Positions 1 through 9,317 of a stretch of DNA of 64,000 bases are shown here, piece after piece. The stretch is taken from assembly GCA_012515235.1 (NCBI GenBank), contig JAAYYU010000124.1, positions 62,001 to 126,000 of the forward strand, given 5' to 3'. The first letter of the stretch is position 1. Every line of letters begins with the position of its first letter. A program made the translations under genes and the position numbers. Under the pieces are notes generated by a model, which worked only from the letters and a program-made list of their open reading frames with translations, did no database searches and had not been told where the DNA came from. Origin of the DNA: Candidatus Anammoximicrobium sp. Lineage in GTDB: Bacteria; Planctomycetota; Planctomycetia; Pirellulales; Pirellulaceae.

Positions 1-1
1 G

Positions 2-82
2 GTCGACTTCACCGGCCTGTATTGGCACCTGGTCGACCTGGTTTGGATTTTCCTGTTTCCGCTCTTGTACCTGATCCACTAG
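2..82 (+). CDS. Cytochrome c oxidase subunit III, C-terminal end (partial)
   Basis: Only the last 26 codons and a TAG stop are in the window. The peptide contains YWHLVDLVWIFLFPLLY, the last transmembrane helix typical of heme-copper oxidase subunit III (CtaE/CoxC family). Two further oxidase genes follow on the same strand with 14 bp between this stop and the next ATG, so this is the 5'-truncated end of an oxidase operon. Subunit III is an integral membrane protein that stabilises the catalytic subunit. The family call rests on this helix and on the neighbours. Confidence 0.8.
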   Translation, partial: VDFTGLYWHLVDLVWIFLFPLLYLIH

Positions 83-96
83 AAGGCGACGAACCG

Positions 97-492
97 ATGG
101 CTGAGACCAGCGCGGCGACGACCGACCACCCTGATGCGCACACGGGCTTGGGGCACGTCGTGCCGCTCTGGGTGCTGGCCGCGGTGTTTGTCGCGCTGCT
201 GGTCCTGACCGTGCTCACCGTGGCGGTGACGCTGGTCGACCTGGGCAACCTGAACCTGTACGTGGCCTTGGCGATTGCCGGCCTCAAAGCGGGCCTGGTG
301 GTGCTATACTTCATGCACCTCCGCTACGACCGCCCGTTCCATCTGGTCGTGTTCCTCGGTTGCCTGGGGTTCGTCGTGTTGTTTATCGCCCTGGTGTTGA
401 CCGATACGCGGGCTTATGCCCCCACCCTGCTTCCGGACCAGGCGCCGCAGATGAAGGACGTCCACACTCCGTTTGGGACCCCCCGGCCATGA
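97..492 (+). CDS. Cytochrome c oxidase subunit IV, prokaryotic type (131 aa)
   Basis: Small membrane protein with three predicted transmembrane helices at about residues 22-45, 50-75 and 82-105. The second helix ends in GLKAGLVVLYFMHLRYD, which is characteristic of the bacterial COX4_pro family (CtaF/CyoD-like). The ATG at 97 is preceded by AGAAGG at 81-86; a longer frame from 22 would overlap the previous gene and is rejected. The stop overlaps the next gene's start (ATGA), so translation is probably coupled. It is an accessory subunit of an aerobic terminal oxidase in the cytoplasmic membrane. Confidence 0.85.
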   Translation: MAETSAATTDHPDAHTGLGHVVPLWVLAAVFVALLVLTVLTVAVTLVDLGNLNLYVALAIAGLKAGLVVLYFMHLRYDRPFHLVVFLGCLGFVVLFIALVLTDTRAYAPTLLPDQAPQMKDVHTPFGTPRP

Positions 493-1094
493 GCCCAGAG
501 TCACATCTTCAAGGTGCGGAGCCGGCCGCGGACCGCCCGGCCGTTTCCGGCGACGCGGGCACGCTGGCGATGGGCCTGTTTCTCGCCTCGTTGGGGATGT
601 TGTTTGCGGCGAGTCTGGTGGCCTATGCGGTGATCCGCAGCCGGCATCAGCCTTGGCCGCCGCCGGGCTTTCCCGCGTTGCCCGGCAGCCTGTGGCTGAG
701 CACCCTGGTCATCCTGTCAGCCAGCTTCACGGTGCAGCGGGCCTGGTTGGCGGCGCGGCGCGGGTCGGACGCCGTGCTGCGCCGAAACCTCTTGGAAACG
801 CTTTTGCTGGGCCTGTTGTTTCTCGGTCTGCAGGCTTGGGCCTGGTGGGGGATCTGGAGCCAAATGACCGGCTCCCAGCAGGCGGGACCCTACATCAAGC
901 TGTTCTACACGCTGACCGGGTTGCACGCCGCTCACGTGCTCGGCGGTTTGGGACCCTTGGCCTTCGTCTTCCGCCGCGCGCGGGCCGGGGTCTACCGACC
1001 CGGCGAACATGCCGGCGTGCGCTACTGTGCGCTGTACTGGCATTTCCTCGGCGCCGTCTGGTGCGTGCTGTTCGTCGCCGTCTATCTCGTTTGA
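489..1094 (+). CDS. Second cytochrome c oxidase subunit III-like protein (201 aa)
   Basis: Five or so hydrophobic helices. The motif YIKLFYTLTGLHAAHVLGG and the ending YCALYWHFLGAVWCVLFVAVYLV match heme-copper oxidase subunit III. The start ATG overlaps the stop of the subunit IV gene by 2 bp (489-492). The operon thus carries two subunit III genes flanking subunit IV, an arrangement I recall from some planctomycete oxidase operons (memory, not checked). At 201 aa it is of the short, five-helix type. No terminator-like hairpin is visible just after the stop. Confidence 0.85.
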   Translation: MSPESHLQGAEPAADRPAVSGDAGTLAMGLFLASLGMLFAASLVAYAVIRSRHQPWPPPGFPALPGSLWLSTLVILSASFTVQRAWLAARRGSDAVLRRNLLETLLLGLLFLGLQAWAWWGIWSQMTGSQQAGPYIKLFYTLTGLHAAHVLGGLGPLAFVFRRARAGVYRPGEHAGVRYCALYWHFLGAVWCVLFVAVYLV

Positions 1095-1226
1095 CCAGGA
1101 TGTCGCTCAAGGCCTTTCCGCTCCGGCGTCGCGGTTGCTCACATCCAAGCATGCCGGCGCTGGACCGCCCGCTGGAGAAGAAGCTGCCTTGGATGCCGGG
1201 GGCGGAGGCAGTGGAACCAATTCGTT

Positions 1227-1412
1227 TCAGGCGGCCTCTTCCAGCGCGCGCAGAGTCCTCAGCGTATCGCAGGCCCGCTTGATCCGGGCGATCTCGCCGG
1301 CGCACTTCTCTGCGGCGTCCCCCTGGTCGCCCGTCAAACGGCGGCGGCTGGCGGCCAGCAGTCGAGAAACCTCCGCGGCACTCAGGTCCTGCAAGCGAAT
1401 GATCTGCGTCAT
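1227..1412 (-). CDS. Small hypothetical protein (61 aa)
   Basis: Charged, probably helical peptide (MTQIIRLQDLSAAEVSRLLA...). The ATG is preceded by an AAAGGA-type ribosome site about 6-8 nt upstream. It sits between the oxidase operon (other strand) and the hydrolase at 1657-3654 (same strand). I do not recognise a family. The Leu/Ala/Arg spacing suggests two amphipathic helices, but no enzymatic motif is seen. It could be spurious; the RBS and otherwise unoccupied space are the only support. Confidence 0.45.
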   Translation of the reverse strand: MTQIIRLQDLSAAEVSRLLAASRRRLTGDQGDAAEKCAGEIARIKRACDTLRTLRALEEAA

Positions 1413-1656
1413 GAGAGTCCTTTCCCAGATGGAACTGACGGCCGGTTCCGATCAGGACGACCGGCGCCTATCCCATTTTCGGAGGTTCAAATCCAGTCGC
1501 TGCAGCGGCCGGCGCAAAGGGCGACTTGAACCGCCTCGGCAATCGCCTCCGGGAGTGAGCATTATGCCGATCGTGCGGGAGAAGGTTCGAAACCGAGCGG
1601 GCGCCCGGTTGCTCGCAATCGCCGGGCGCTCTCGACCCGCGTCGTTCACGCAGCCG
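1413..1656. other. Intergenic, no gene recognised
   Basis: This 244-bp gap contains several GGTTCAA-type strings in both orientations (near 1481-1490 and 1524-1532) that resemble tRNA T-loops. None can be folded into a complete tRNA cloverleaf, so no RNA gene is called. Confidence 0.4.
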
Positions 1657-3654
1657 TCAGGGTTTGACTCGGTCACCCAGCAGTCCCCGCAGGTCGGGCA
1701 AGTCGTAGGCGGCCAGCGCTTCGTGGACCGCGTCGGCCAGATGCTCGCCGCACGGCTTGCCGGCGATGTCGTGCCACGCGTCGAGACCGTTTTCAAACCG
1801 GCACTCGGCGAACAGGTCGGGTTCCAGCGCGGCCGCGTGCAGGGCGGCGACCACGGCGCGGCCGCGCGCGATCAGCGCGACCTGGCCCCGCGGCGGCCGC
1901 AGTTCGTCGCCGGCCCAGCGCGCGGCGGCAAGAACTTCCTCGGCGCGGAGTCCGACCAGCGAGCGGCCCATCAGGTAGGCCAGGTAGGCTTCCTTCCATT
2001 CGGCCGACAATGTGCTGGAGGGTCTGCCGGCGGCCGTCTCGCCCAGGCCGCTCAAGTCCACGGCCAGCACCACGGCGCCTTGCCGGACCCGTTGTTGGGC
2101 CGCGCTCGGAGCGTCCGCAGTTGCCGCCGCCTGCGCCGCCTTGCCGTCGCCGTCGAACACGATCGCCACCGCGCCCGTGGGCTTTTCGGGAACGAACCGC
2201 AGACAGGCCAGGGGCAACTGTCCCTCGGCCTCGAGCGCGATCCGTTCGATGCGATAGCCGTCCTGCGGCGTGACCGCCAGCGGCCGCGCCGTTCGCGGGG
2301 GCAGCGCGGCCAGCGGCCGCGCGGTGATTCGTCGGCGGATTTCTTCGCGAATGCCCGTCGGCGGACCGTCCTTCCACGCCTGACGGCGCTGCTCCGCCAG
2401 ACGCTCGGCGCATTCCGCGTTCAGCTGGTACACCGACCGCTCGCCGGGCTCCAACAGCACCTGGCCGCGCGGCGTGCATTGCAGGTCCGTTTCCTTCCAG
2501 TACTTCAGTTCAGTCTCCGGCACGCTCTGGTCGATGCCCGCCAGCCAGCGCCGCATCCACTGGACCATGGTCCGCCGGCCGAGTGCGAAGATGCCGTGTT
2601 TGCCCGGTCCCTCGACCACGTCTACGCATTCGGGCGCGCCGAGCCATCCGTAGAAACGTTTCGCCTGCCGCACCGTGTCCCAAGTGCCCGTGATGTCGAA
2701 GAAATCCTCGGTCGTGGAGCAGACCAGGGTCGGTTTCGGAGCCCGCATCAGCAGATAGTCGGTCTGCTCCATCCCGAAGGCCAGTTGCCCGAAGATGTTC
2801 TGCTCGGCGTCTTGCGGGCCGATCGTCTGGATCAGCCGCTCAAAGGTCGTGACGTAGCAAGCCGGCGCGGCGCAAGCGATGCGGTCGTCCAGCGCCATCA
2901 GGTAGCAGGTCATCGTGCCGCCGCCCGAGCAGCCGGTGCAGCCCAGTTTGTCGGCGGCGATATCCTTGCGGCTGGCGAGATAGTCCAGGCACCGCATCCC
3001 GTCCCAGGTGCGGTAGTGGGCCGTATTGCGGCCGACCAGGATGGACCCGACGCCCATCAGGAAATGCTCGGTCGTTGTTCCGGCCTGCACGGGCCGGCCG
3101 CCGGCGTCGATCTGTTGCGACCGTTCGCCCTGGCCGATGGGGTCGTAGCACATGGCCGCGATGCCGTGCTGGACCAGCGCGATGCACATCGCCTGGTTGT
3201 AGTCGGAGGCCTTGGCGGTGCGGCTGTGCCCACAGGCCACCAGCACCGCGGGAAACGGCCCCTGGCTGGCGGGCAGGTACAGCGAGGCCGTCACGTGGTG
3301 CTGCGGACGGCTCTGCAGAAGGACTTTTTCCAAGCGATAGCCGTCGCCGTCCAGGCGGCCCACTACTCGCGGCTCCAGCTCGCAGCGTGCGGGAAACTTG
3401 CCGATCGCGGCTTCAAAACGCTGCCGCCGCTCGGCCTGCCAGGCCCGGCATTGCTCCGGGGTCTGCAGCTGGTCGAAGGCCTGCCGGCGCTGCGCCAGCA
3501 GCTGCAGCGCCTCGCGCTGCAGTTGCTCGTACAGCAACCGCGACGGCGGCGCCTCGCCGGTCTTGGGAAGCACGTTCCAGTCTTCCGCGGCCAGCGCCGT
3601 CCAGGCACTCGCGACGAGCGCGGCCACGATCAGCATCAACGGGTGGATCCTCAT
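1657..3654 (-). CDS. Exported alpha/beta hydrolase, acetyl-xylan-esterase-like (665 aa)
   Basis: The N-terminus (MRIHPLMLIVAALVASAWTALAA) is a Sec signal peptide. The core from about residue 110 to 370 is an alpha/beta-hydrolase of the large Abhydrolase_7/acetyl xylan esterase type: an LVACGH strand, then GCTGCSGGGTM with the nucleophile Ser in a G-x-S-G-G elbow, then a late Asp/His region (VVEGPGKHG). The C-terminal ~250 residues look like a second, degenerate hydrolase-like domain (VAIVFDGDGK, VDLSGLGET) without a clear nucleophile. The ATG at 3654 is chosen over an upstream frame because AGGAGG lies 9 nt before it and it begins the signal peptide. Planctomycetes carry many such secreted esterases; the substrate is unknown. 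Confidence 0.75.
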   Translation of the reverse strand: MRIHPLMLIVAALVASAWTALAAEDWNVLPKTGEAPPSRLLYEQLQREALQLLAQRRQAFDQLQTPEQCRAWQAERRQRFEAAIGKFPARCELEPRVVGRLDGDGYRLEKVLLQSRPQHHVTASLYLPASQGPFPAVLVACGHSRTAKASDYNQAMCIALVQHGIAAMCYDPIGQGERSQQIDAGGRPVQAGTTTEHFLMGVGSILVGRNTAHYRTWDGMRCLDYLASRKDIAADKLGCTGCSGGGTMTCYLMALDDRIACAAPACYVTTFERLIQTIGPQDAEQNIFGQLAFGMEQTDYLLMRAPKPTLVCSTTEDFFDITGTWDTVRQAKRFYGWLGAPECVDVVEGPGKHGIFALGRRTMVQWMRRWLAGIDQSVPETELKYWKETDLQCTPRGQVLLEPGERSVYQLNAECAERLAEQRRQAWKDGPPTGIREEIRRRITARPLAALPPRTARPLAVTPQDGYRIERIALEAEGQLPLACLRFVPEKPTGAVAIVFDGDGKAAQAAATADAPSAAQQRVRQGAVVLAVDLSGLGETAAGRPSSTLSAEWKEAYLAYLMGRSLVGLRAEEVLAAARWAGDELRPPRGQVALIARGRAVVAALHAAALEPDLFAECRFENGLDAWHDIAGKPCGEHLADAVHEALAAYDLPDLRGLLGDRVKP

Positions 3655-3834
3655 GGGTTTTGCCTCCTGGCACCAAACGGTCTTCGTTGCGTGAAGGTCA
3701 AGTCTCGAGAATGACGCTCCGCCGCCGCGGGGTCCGCCATTCATGCTATCCCTCGCCACCGCGAAATGCTAGTTGACGAACCGTCGGGTCGAATCCGCGG
3801 CGCGCGGTGGGGCGAGCGACGGGTGCGAAGCAAC

Positions 3835-3855
3835 GGGGCTGAACGCGTCAGCCCC
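3835..3855 (-). repeat. Perfect 8-bp hairpin at the end of the BBP7 gene
   Basis: GGGGCTGA and TCAGCCCC flank a 5-nt loop, directly abutting the TAG stop of the BBP7 gene (3855-3857 on the minus strand). There is no T-run after it, so it is either a weak terminator or a dispersed palindromic element at a gene end. Confidence 0.5.
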
Positions 3856-5180
3856 TAACGCGCCAGCTGCGCACCGAAGCTGATCCCCTGCGCCCAGAAG
3901 CCGGTGTCGCGCAGCAGGGGAGCGGGATGCTCGGCCGGCTGCGTCAGATCGATCGCCGTATCGATCTGGTCGCCGGTCCGCAGCACTCGATTGAAGCACA
4001 CCAGGGTGTACCCCAGAGTCAGGCTGAACTGCTCGGTGACGTTGTACTGCAGGTTCACGCCCGCTTCGGGCAGCACGGCGAACTCGTTGCGGCTGCGGTA
4101 GCCGATGTTGGTCGGCTGGCTGAGGAGTCCGCCGGCGCTTTCGTCGGTCTGGCTGTTGGGACCGGGCGTGACGATGGTAGTCGAGCCGTCGATCTTCACT
4201 TCCTGGTGTACGTTGCCCAGCGCCAGCTTGGCCACCAGATTCAGCGCCCACGGCCCTCGGTAGAATTCCGCGTTCAACCCCAGCTCGCCGCCGTGGAAGT
4301 CGTTGTCCGTGGTAAAGGAGTCCCACGAATCCTGCATCGTCCCGGCGTCCCAGTCGCCGATCCGGGCCGTCGCCTTCAGGCGCTCGGTGATCGTCAGGTC
4401 TTCACGAAAGCTGAAATAGCGATAGCCTCCCAGCAGATCGACGCGGCCACGGCTGCCGCTGCGCCAAAGCCTTCGCAACAACAGGCCGCCCGAATCCAGT
4501 TCGCTGGAACTGGTCACGGCAACGGCCCCGCTCAGGATTTCAGGAAAGGCGACCTTCGCGGCGGCCGGCTGGCCGAGCGCCGCGTCGTGGAAGGGCCGAG
4601 CCAGAATCGGAACTCCCTCCGACTCCGCGGCAAAGCGGCCTGGGCCGTGGTCATCCCCCGCCAGAAACCAATCGACCTGCAAACCCCAGGTGCGGCGGTC
4701 GTCGAGCCAATAGCCCAGCGTCAGCCAGCCTCCGCCGCGATCTTCGTTGGCGATCGTCTGACTGCCGAACAGCACGTCGAAGCCCGGCGTTCCCGGCACG
4801 CCGGCCGCATCCCAGGCGGTCCCCGAAACGCTCGAGCTGACCAACGCCGGCAGCGAATTGCCTTTGGTCCACCAGAGCAAATACTGGCCGCGCAGCCACA
4901 ACCGCGCGGAATCGCCGCACGGCCCCGTCTCCGGCCAGGCGAGGTCGCCGAAGCCGGGTTCGGCCGCTCCGCAACACGGTCCCGTTGCCGCGTCGAACGC
5001 CAGCGGCTCGGCGGCCGGCGGCTCGGCGGTCGGCGGCGTAGCGGGGCCTGGCTCCACGCGTTCCGGCTGCGGCGGCTCGCTGGAAGGCGGCGGGCCCTGC
5101 GCGGCGAGCGGATCGCCCGGTTTCAAGACCGTGGCCAGAACGACCGCCGCGATGACCCGATGACGAACGAGTGAAATCAT
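3855..5180 (-). CDS. BBP7-family outer-membrane beta-barrel protein (441 aa)
   Basis: A signal peptide (MISLVRHRVIAAVVLATVL) is followed by a Pro/Glu-rich linker to about residue 85. The beta-barrel follows: LWLRGQYLLWWTKG, then VLFGSQTIANEDRGGGW, then GGYRYFSFREDL, ending with alternating aromatic strands (LRDTGFWAQGISFGAQLAR). These are hallmarks of BBP7 (former DUF1551), a planctomycete outer-membrane porin-like family of unknown substrate. The frame is open far upstream, but the signal peptide fixes the ATG at 5180. It is transcribed divergently from the WD40 gene. Confidence 0.85.
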   Translation of the reverse strand: MISLVRHRVIAAVVLATVLKPGDPLAAQGPPPSSEPPQPERVEPGPATPPTAEPPAAEPLAFDAATGPCCGAAEPGFGDLAWPETGPCGDSARLWLRGQYLLWWTKGNSLPALVSSSVSGTAWDAAGVPGTPGFDVLFGSQTIANEDRGGGWLTLGYWLDDRRTWGLQVDWFLAGDDHGPGRFAAESEGVPILARPFHDAALGQPAAAKVAFPEILSGAVAVTSSSELDSGGLLLRRLWRSGSRGRVDLLGGYRYFSFREDLTITERLKATARIGDWDAGTMQDSWDSFTTDNDFHGGELGLNAEFYRGPWALNLVAKLALGNVHQEVKIDGSTTIVTPGPNSQTDESAGGLLSQPTNIGYRSRNEFAVLPEAGVNLQYNVTEQFSLTLGYTLVCFNRVLRTGDQIDTAIDLTQPAEHPAPLLRDTGFWAQGISFGAQLAR

Positions 5181-5412
5181 GGACTGATCCCGCTGCGGTG
5201 AACCCTGCCCGGCCGCCCCGTGCAACCATTGCCGGCGTGCTCGAAGGGCAGCCGGCGGCGCTCCGATATCGTAAGTATCGGATTTTCCGGATTTGCGGAT
5301 GAGGCGGAGTTTGCGTTCGGCGGACCGTTTGGCCGGTTGTATCTCCAGGGGGCGGCCAATTAGAATCCTGTTTCCGGGCAGGCGTAGAACTTCTTGAAGT
5401 TGGAGGACGGCC

Positions 5413-7566
5413 ATGAGGACGATCGCGCGCGTCGTTGCGTTTGGGGTTGGAGTCCTGTGCCTGACTGCCGCGGGGGCGTCAGCCAGCGAAGAGTCGCTGG
5501 CGGGCCGCGTCGAGCCGCTGCTCGTGCGCGCGGAGCCGCAGGCGATCGAGCCGGGTGCGCCGCTCAGCGCTCGGGCGCTGGTCACGCATCCCCCGTCGAT
5601 CCGCGGGCTGTTGAGTTGGACGGTGGAAAGCCGCCGCCATCGCGGGGGCCTGTACAGTCTGTCGCTCAGCCCCAACGGCAAACTGGTGGCCACGGGCGGA
5701 CTGGACGGCATGATCCGCGTGTGGCACCTGGCGGACGGCCAACTGCTCCGCTTGCTGGTCGGGCATGACAGCTACTCCGGCAGTGTGGCCTGGTCGCCCT
5801 GTGGGACCGTCATCGCCTCGACCGGCACTTGGGACGGCACCGTGCGTCTGTGGGACCCCAAGGCAGGCCGTCAGTTGCGGGTCTTCAAAGGCCTCAAGGG
5901 TCCGACGGGGCACGCGGCCTGGTCTCCGGACGGCCGCCGACTGGTCGCCTCCTCCGGCTTCAGCGGCGAATTGTGGATGTGGGACGGCTCGGCCGACACC
6001 ACCGAAACCGTCATGGAACTGGGCCACCCAATCACCGGACTCCACTGGTCCCCCAACGGCCTGACGCTGGCCGTCCAGTCCCAGCAATCCCCCGTGACGC
6101 TGCTGGATATGGAAACGATGGAGTCCAGAAAGGAGAATGTGCGGAGTGTCGGCGACGCCTCGACGACCAGCTTCGCCTGGTCCCCGGACGGCGGGCAAAT
6201 CGCCGCCGGCAGCAGCGCCCAGTGCACCATTTTTGACTTCGCGAGCGGAGACTCGGTCAAGAAACTCGACGGCGCGTGCGTCTCCGCGGCCTGGTCTCCC
6301 GACGCCACGCAACTGGCCATAGCCAACTCCCGCTACGCGGTGCAAATCTGGGATCTGGAGACCGGCAAGGTCGCGGCCCCGGTGCCGGCTTTGGCCAGTC
6401 ACTTGACCTGGGACCGGGTCAGCCAGCGACTGTTCTGCCTGTACTCGACGCAGTTCAACGTCTTCGATCCGGCGGAGAAGAAAATCGTGCTCACGAGCCC
6501 CGCCGCGCTGATCACGCCGGCGTCTTGGTCCGTCGGCCGTCCCATCCTCACGGGCTTGATGACGGACAAGCTATCCCTCTGGGACGCGACCACCGCCAAG
6601 CACCTCCGCGATCTGTCGGGCCACACCGGAGCCGTCTCCGCGGTGTCGTGGTCGAGGGACGGCAAAACGCTTGCTTCGGCCGGCTACGACAGCAGCGTGC
6701 GTCTCTGGAACGCCGACAAAGGCGAAACGGTGCATACGCTCAAAGGCCACACGGCGGCCGTGACCGACGTGGCCTGGTCGCCCAACGGCAAGTTCCTGGC
6801 CTCCGGCGGCAGTGACAAGACCGTGCGGCTGTGGGATCCCGACGACGAGACATGTCAGGTCCTCGAAGGGCACACCGCCGCGGTCCGCGCGCTGGCCTGG
6901 TCGCCGGCGAGCAACCAGCTGCTGTCCGGGAGCTCGGACCAGACGTTCATCGTGTGGGATGCGAAGTCCGCCAAGGCCCAACGCACGGTCCAGGTTTCCC
7001 GGCCCGTGCTCGCACTGGCCTGCGCCACCATTGGCAACACCATGACTCTGGCGTGCGGCACGACCGAGGACCAGATCCAGGTGTTCAACGCGAACACCGG
7101 CGAACAGATGACCATCTTGCGTTCCGGCGGCAGTCCGCCGTCGGTGACCGCGCTGGCCTGGCTGCCGACGGGCCCCCACCTGCTGGCGGGCCGCGGATGT
7201 CACAAAGCTCAGCTCTGGGACGCCGGCGCGGGCAAAATCGTCCGCAGCCTGGAGGCGATGGCGCCCGTGTCTTACCTGACGGTCGCCGGGAATGGCAACA
7301 CGCTGGTCGCGGGGAACAGCGACGGCACCGTGCGGTTTTGGGACAGCGAAAGCGGCGAACTTCGCGGCGTGCTCCTGAACTGTGGCGATCACCTTGTCCA
7401 ACTGAGCTACGACGGCCAGTATCGCGTCGATCCCGACAAGCAGCCGGACCTGGTTTTCGTGGCCTTGACGCCGGACGGCCAGGTCATGCTCACGCCGGAC
7501 GAGTTCGCCACGAAGTTCCGCGCGCGCAACAATCCGACGCGCGTCAAGCTGGTCCCCGGCCGATAG
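5413..7566 (+). CDS. Exported WD40-repeat beta-propeller protein (717 aa)
   Basis: Starts with a signal peptide (MRTIARVVAFGVGVLCLTAAGASA). Then come about a dozen WD40 repeats with recurring W-S-P-x-G and V-R-L-W-D/N motifs, for example GGSDKTVRLWD and AVSWSRDGKTLASAGYD; enough for two propellers. GGAGG at 5402-5406 precedes the ATG. The last ~60 residues (DGQYRVDPDKQPDLVFVALTPDGQ) leave the repeat pattern. It has no attached kinase or caspase domain, unlike many planctomycete WD40 proteins. It is likely a periplasmic scaffold or binding protein with unknown partner. Confidence 0.85.
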   Translation: MRTIARVVAFGVGVLCLTAAGASASEESLAGRVEPLLVRAEPQAIEPGAPLSARALVTHPPSIRGLLSWTVESRRHRGGLYSLSLSPNGKLVATGGLDGMIRVWHLADGQLLRLLVGHDSYSGSVAWSPCGTVIASTGTWDGTVRLWDPKAGRQLRVFKGLKGPTGHAAWSPDGRRLVASSGFSGELWMWDGSADTTETVMELGHPITGLHWSPNGLTLAVQSQQSPVTLLDMETMESRKENVRSVGDASTTSFAWSPDGGQIAAGSSAQCTIFDFASGDSVKKLDGACVSAAWSPDATQLAIANSRYAVQIWDLETGKVAAPVPALASHLTWDRVSQRLFCLYSTQFNVFDPAEKKIVLTSPAALITPASWSVGRPILTGLMTDKLSLWDATTAKHLRDLSGHTGAVSAVSWSRDGKTLASAGYDSSVRLWNADKGETVHTLKGHTAAVTDVAWSPNGKFLASGGSDKTVRLWDPDDETCQVLEGHTAAVRALAWSPASNQLLSGSSDQTFIVWDAKSAKAQRTVQVSRPVLALACATIGNTMTLACGTTEDQIQVFNANTGEQMTILRSGGSPPSVTALAWLPTGPHLLAGRGCHKAQLWDAGAGKIVRSLEAMAPVSYLTVAGNGNTLVAGNSDGTVRFWDSESGELRGVLLNCGDHLVQLSYDGQYRVDPDKQPDLVFVALTPDGQVMLTPDEFATKFRARNNPTRVKLVPGR

Positions 7567-7596
7567 GCAAGGAACGGCCCGCGAGCCGTGTCTCCG

Positions 7597-8055
7597 TCAC
7601 CGCGCGTCTCCGGCCACGCGGAAGATCTCCAGTCGGACTTCGCCGACCAGGCCGCCCGGCAGGCCTTCGCGTCCGGGGCGCGCTGGGGGCGGTTCGCCGT
7701 CGCGGACGCGCGGCAGTTCGACTTCGACCGTCAACTCGTTGCGCCGCCCCAGACGTCTCGTCACGTCGCACCGCCAGGCCTGTCCGCCCACGGGAATGTC
7801 CCCCAGCGGTTCGTCGTTCAGACGCACGCTGCCCAGCGCGTCGACGCGGTCGATGACCAGGTCCACCCGGTCGCCGGGCTCCAAGCCGGTCGGGCAGCCG
7901 AAGCGGCGGCGGTACGCGACGCGGCCGCGGAAATCCGGGCCGAGCGTCGAACCCCAGTCGGCGGGCAGCGTGATCCGGCCCGCCACGGCAGACGGGCTCG
8001 CCCACGCGCGATACTCCCAAGGACCTCGCAAGCGGATGACGTGATCCCTCGGCAT
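7597..8055 (-). CDS. GH2 sugar-binding-like beta-sandwich protein (152 aa)
   Basis: The sequence IRLRGPWEYRAWA...ITLPADWGSTLGPDFRGRVAYRRRF, then VDLVIDRVDALGSVRLNDEPLGDIPVGGQ, follows the galactose-binding-like jelly roll at the N-terminus of GH2 beta-galactosidases. No catalytic domain follows, so it is a stand-alone fold. The start ATG at 8055 has GGGGAGAGG just upstream; the frame is open further but then overlaps tilS. It is convergent with the WD40 gene (30 bp apart) and divergent from tilS. It lacks a signal peptide, so is probably cytoplasmic. Function unknown. Confidence 0.65.
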   Translation of the reverse strand: MPRDHVIRLRGPWEYRAWASPSAVAGRITLPADWGSTLGPDFRGRVAYRRRFGCPTGLEPGDRVDLVIDRVDALGSVRLNDEPLGDIPVGGQAWRCDVTRRLGRRNELTVEVELPRVRDGEPPPARPGREGLPGGLVGEVRLEIFRVAGDAR

Positions 8056-8140
8056 ACCTCTCCCCGTGCATTTCCCGCTGGCCGTCCCCCACACGCCGCG
8101 GCTGAATTCGGGTAGACTGAGCGGCGGATGGGAACACAGC

Positions 8141-9178
8141 ATGTCCGGTTCATCCGTGTTCGAACGGAAGTTAATTCTCGCCTGGCCGCCGCCAGTCTGG
8201 CAAGACGTGACGGTCCTGGTTGCCGTTTCCGGGGGACCGGACAGCGTCGCCCTGCTGCGCGGCCTGGCGCAGGCAGGCGGGCAGGGCGTCGGCCAGTTGA
8301 CCGCAGCCCACTTCAACCACGGCGTGCGCGGGGCCCAGGCTGCGGCGGATGAAGCGTTCGTCGTCGAGTTGTGCCGGCGGTTGCGGATCGCCTGCCAGGT
8401 GGGCCGGGCCGGGGAGCCGGGCAAGGGAGCCGGGTTGCGTGGCGAGGCGGATCTGCGGGCGGCCCGCTACCAGTTCCTGTCCGAGACGGCCCGGCAAGTC
8501 GGGGCTCGATATGTGGCCAGCGGCCATACGGCGGACGATCAAGCGGAAACCGTGTTGCACCGGATCGTGCGCGGGACGGGAATCGCCGGCCTGGCCGGGA
8601 TCCGGCAGCACCGCCAGCTGATCCCCGGCGTGTCGCTCGTCCGGCCCCTGTTGACCGTCTCGCGGCGCGAGGTGCTGGACTATCTGGCGGCGATCGGACA
8701 GCCCTATCGGGAAGACCAATCCAACGCCGACCCGCGGTTCACGCGGAATCGGATCCGGCACGAATTGTTGCCGCACCTGGCAGCCAGTTACAACCCCGGC
8801 GTGGTCGGCGCGGTGACGCGGCTGGCGGCGCTGGCGGGCGAGGCCCAGGAGCTGGTGGCCGGTCTGGCAGAGGATCTGGCCGACAAGTGCGTTACGGCGG
8901 AGGCGCCCGGCGACGTGGCGGTGGATTGTGCCGTGCTGGCCGCTGCGCCCCGTTTCCTCGTTCGCGAAGTCCTGTTGGCCGTCTGGCGGAGACAAGGTTG
9001 GACGCGGCAGGCCATGAGTTTTGAACGCTGGGAGGAATTGGCCGGACTGGTGCTGGCGCCTCCGGCCGGGTCCTTCGTTTCCAAGCAGGTCTTTCCCGGC
9101 TCGATTGCCGCGTCCAGGGAGGGACGAGTGCTGCGGCTGCTAGCGGTGCCTGCACCGCCGCCGAAAAGTTTCTCTTGA
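8141..9178 (+). CDS. tilS: tRNA(Ile)-lysidine synthase (345 aa)
   Basis: The PP-loop VLVAVSGGPDSVALLRGL near residues 25-42, AHFNHGVRG, ASGHTADDQAETVLHRIVRGTG and the later RPLLTVSRREVLDYL...EDQSNADPRFTRNRIRHELLP are diagnostic of TilS. The enzyme uses ATP and lysine to convert the wobble cytidine of tRNA-Ile(CAU) to lysidine, restricting decoding to AUA; it is cytoplasmic and normally essential. The ATG at 8141 is chosen because it starts just before the conserved domain; an ATG at 8066 would overlap the divergent gene's RBS region. The C-terminal domain is short. Confidence 0.93.
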   Translation: MSGSSVFERKLILAWPPPVWQDVTVLVAVSGGPDSVALLRGLAQAGGQGVGQLTAAHFNHGVRGAQAAADEAFVVELCRRLRIACQVGRAGEPGKGAGLRGEADLRAARYQFLSETARQVGARYVASGHTADDQAETVLHRIVRGTGIAGLAGIRQHRQLIPGVSLVRPLLTVSRREVLDYLAAIGQPYREDQSNADPRFTRNRIRHELLPHLAASYNPGVVGAVTRLAALAGEAQELVAGLAEDLADKCVTAEAPGDVAVDCAVLAAAPRFLVREVLLAVWRRQGWTRQAMSFERWEELAGLVLAPPAGSFVSKQVFPGSIAASREGRVLRLLAVPAPPPKSFS

Positions 9179-9317
9179 CCTGTCTGGTCTGCAGGCCCTA
9201 CGATCCGGCGCTGCGTTGCGCGCACGGTGCGCGCCGGGGGCTCCCTGTCGTTCGGGAGCAGGCGGGCATCTTGGTCGAACGAACTGCGGACGCCGCAGTT
9301 GGAGAGGACACGCACGG

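Noticed and set aside
1478-1590. Several GGTTCAA/GGTTCGAA strings resembling tRNA T-loops
   Set aside because: The flanking 5-bp stems do not pair, and no acceptor or anticodon arm can be built on either strand.
1009-3714. 901-codon plus-strand frame over the hydrolase gene
   Set aside because: No RBS; Arg/Gly/Ala-rich shadow of the minus-strand hydrolase with a signal peptide and catalytic motif.
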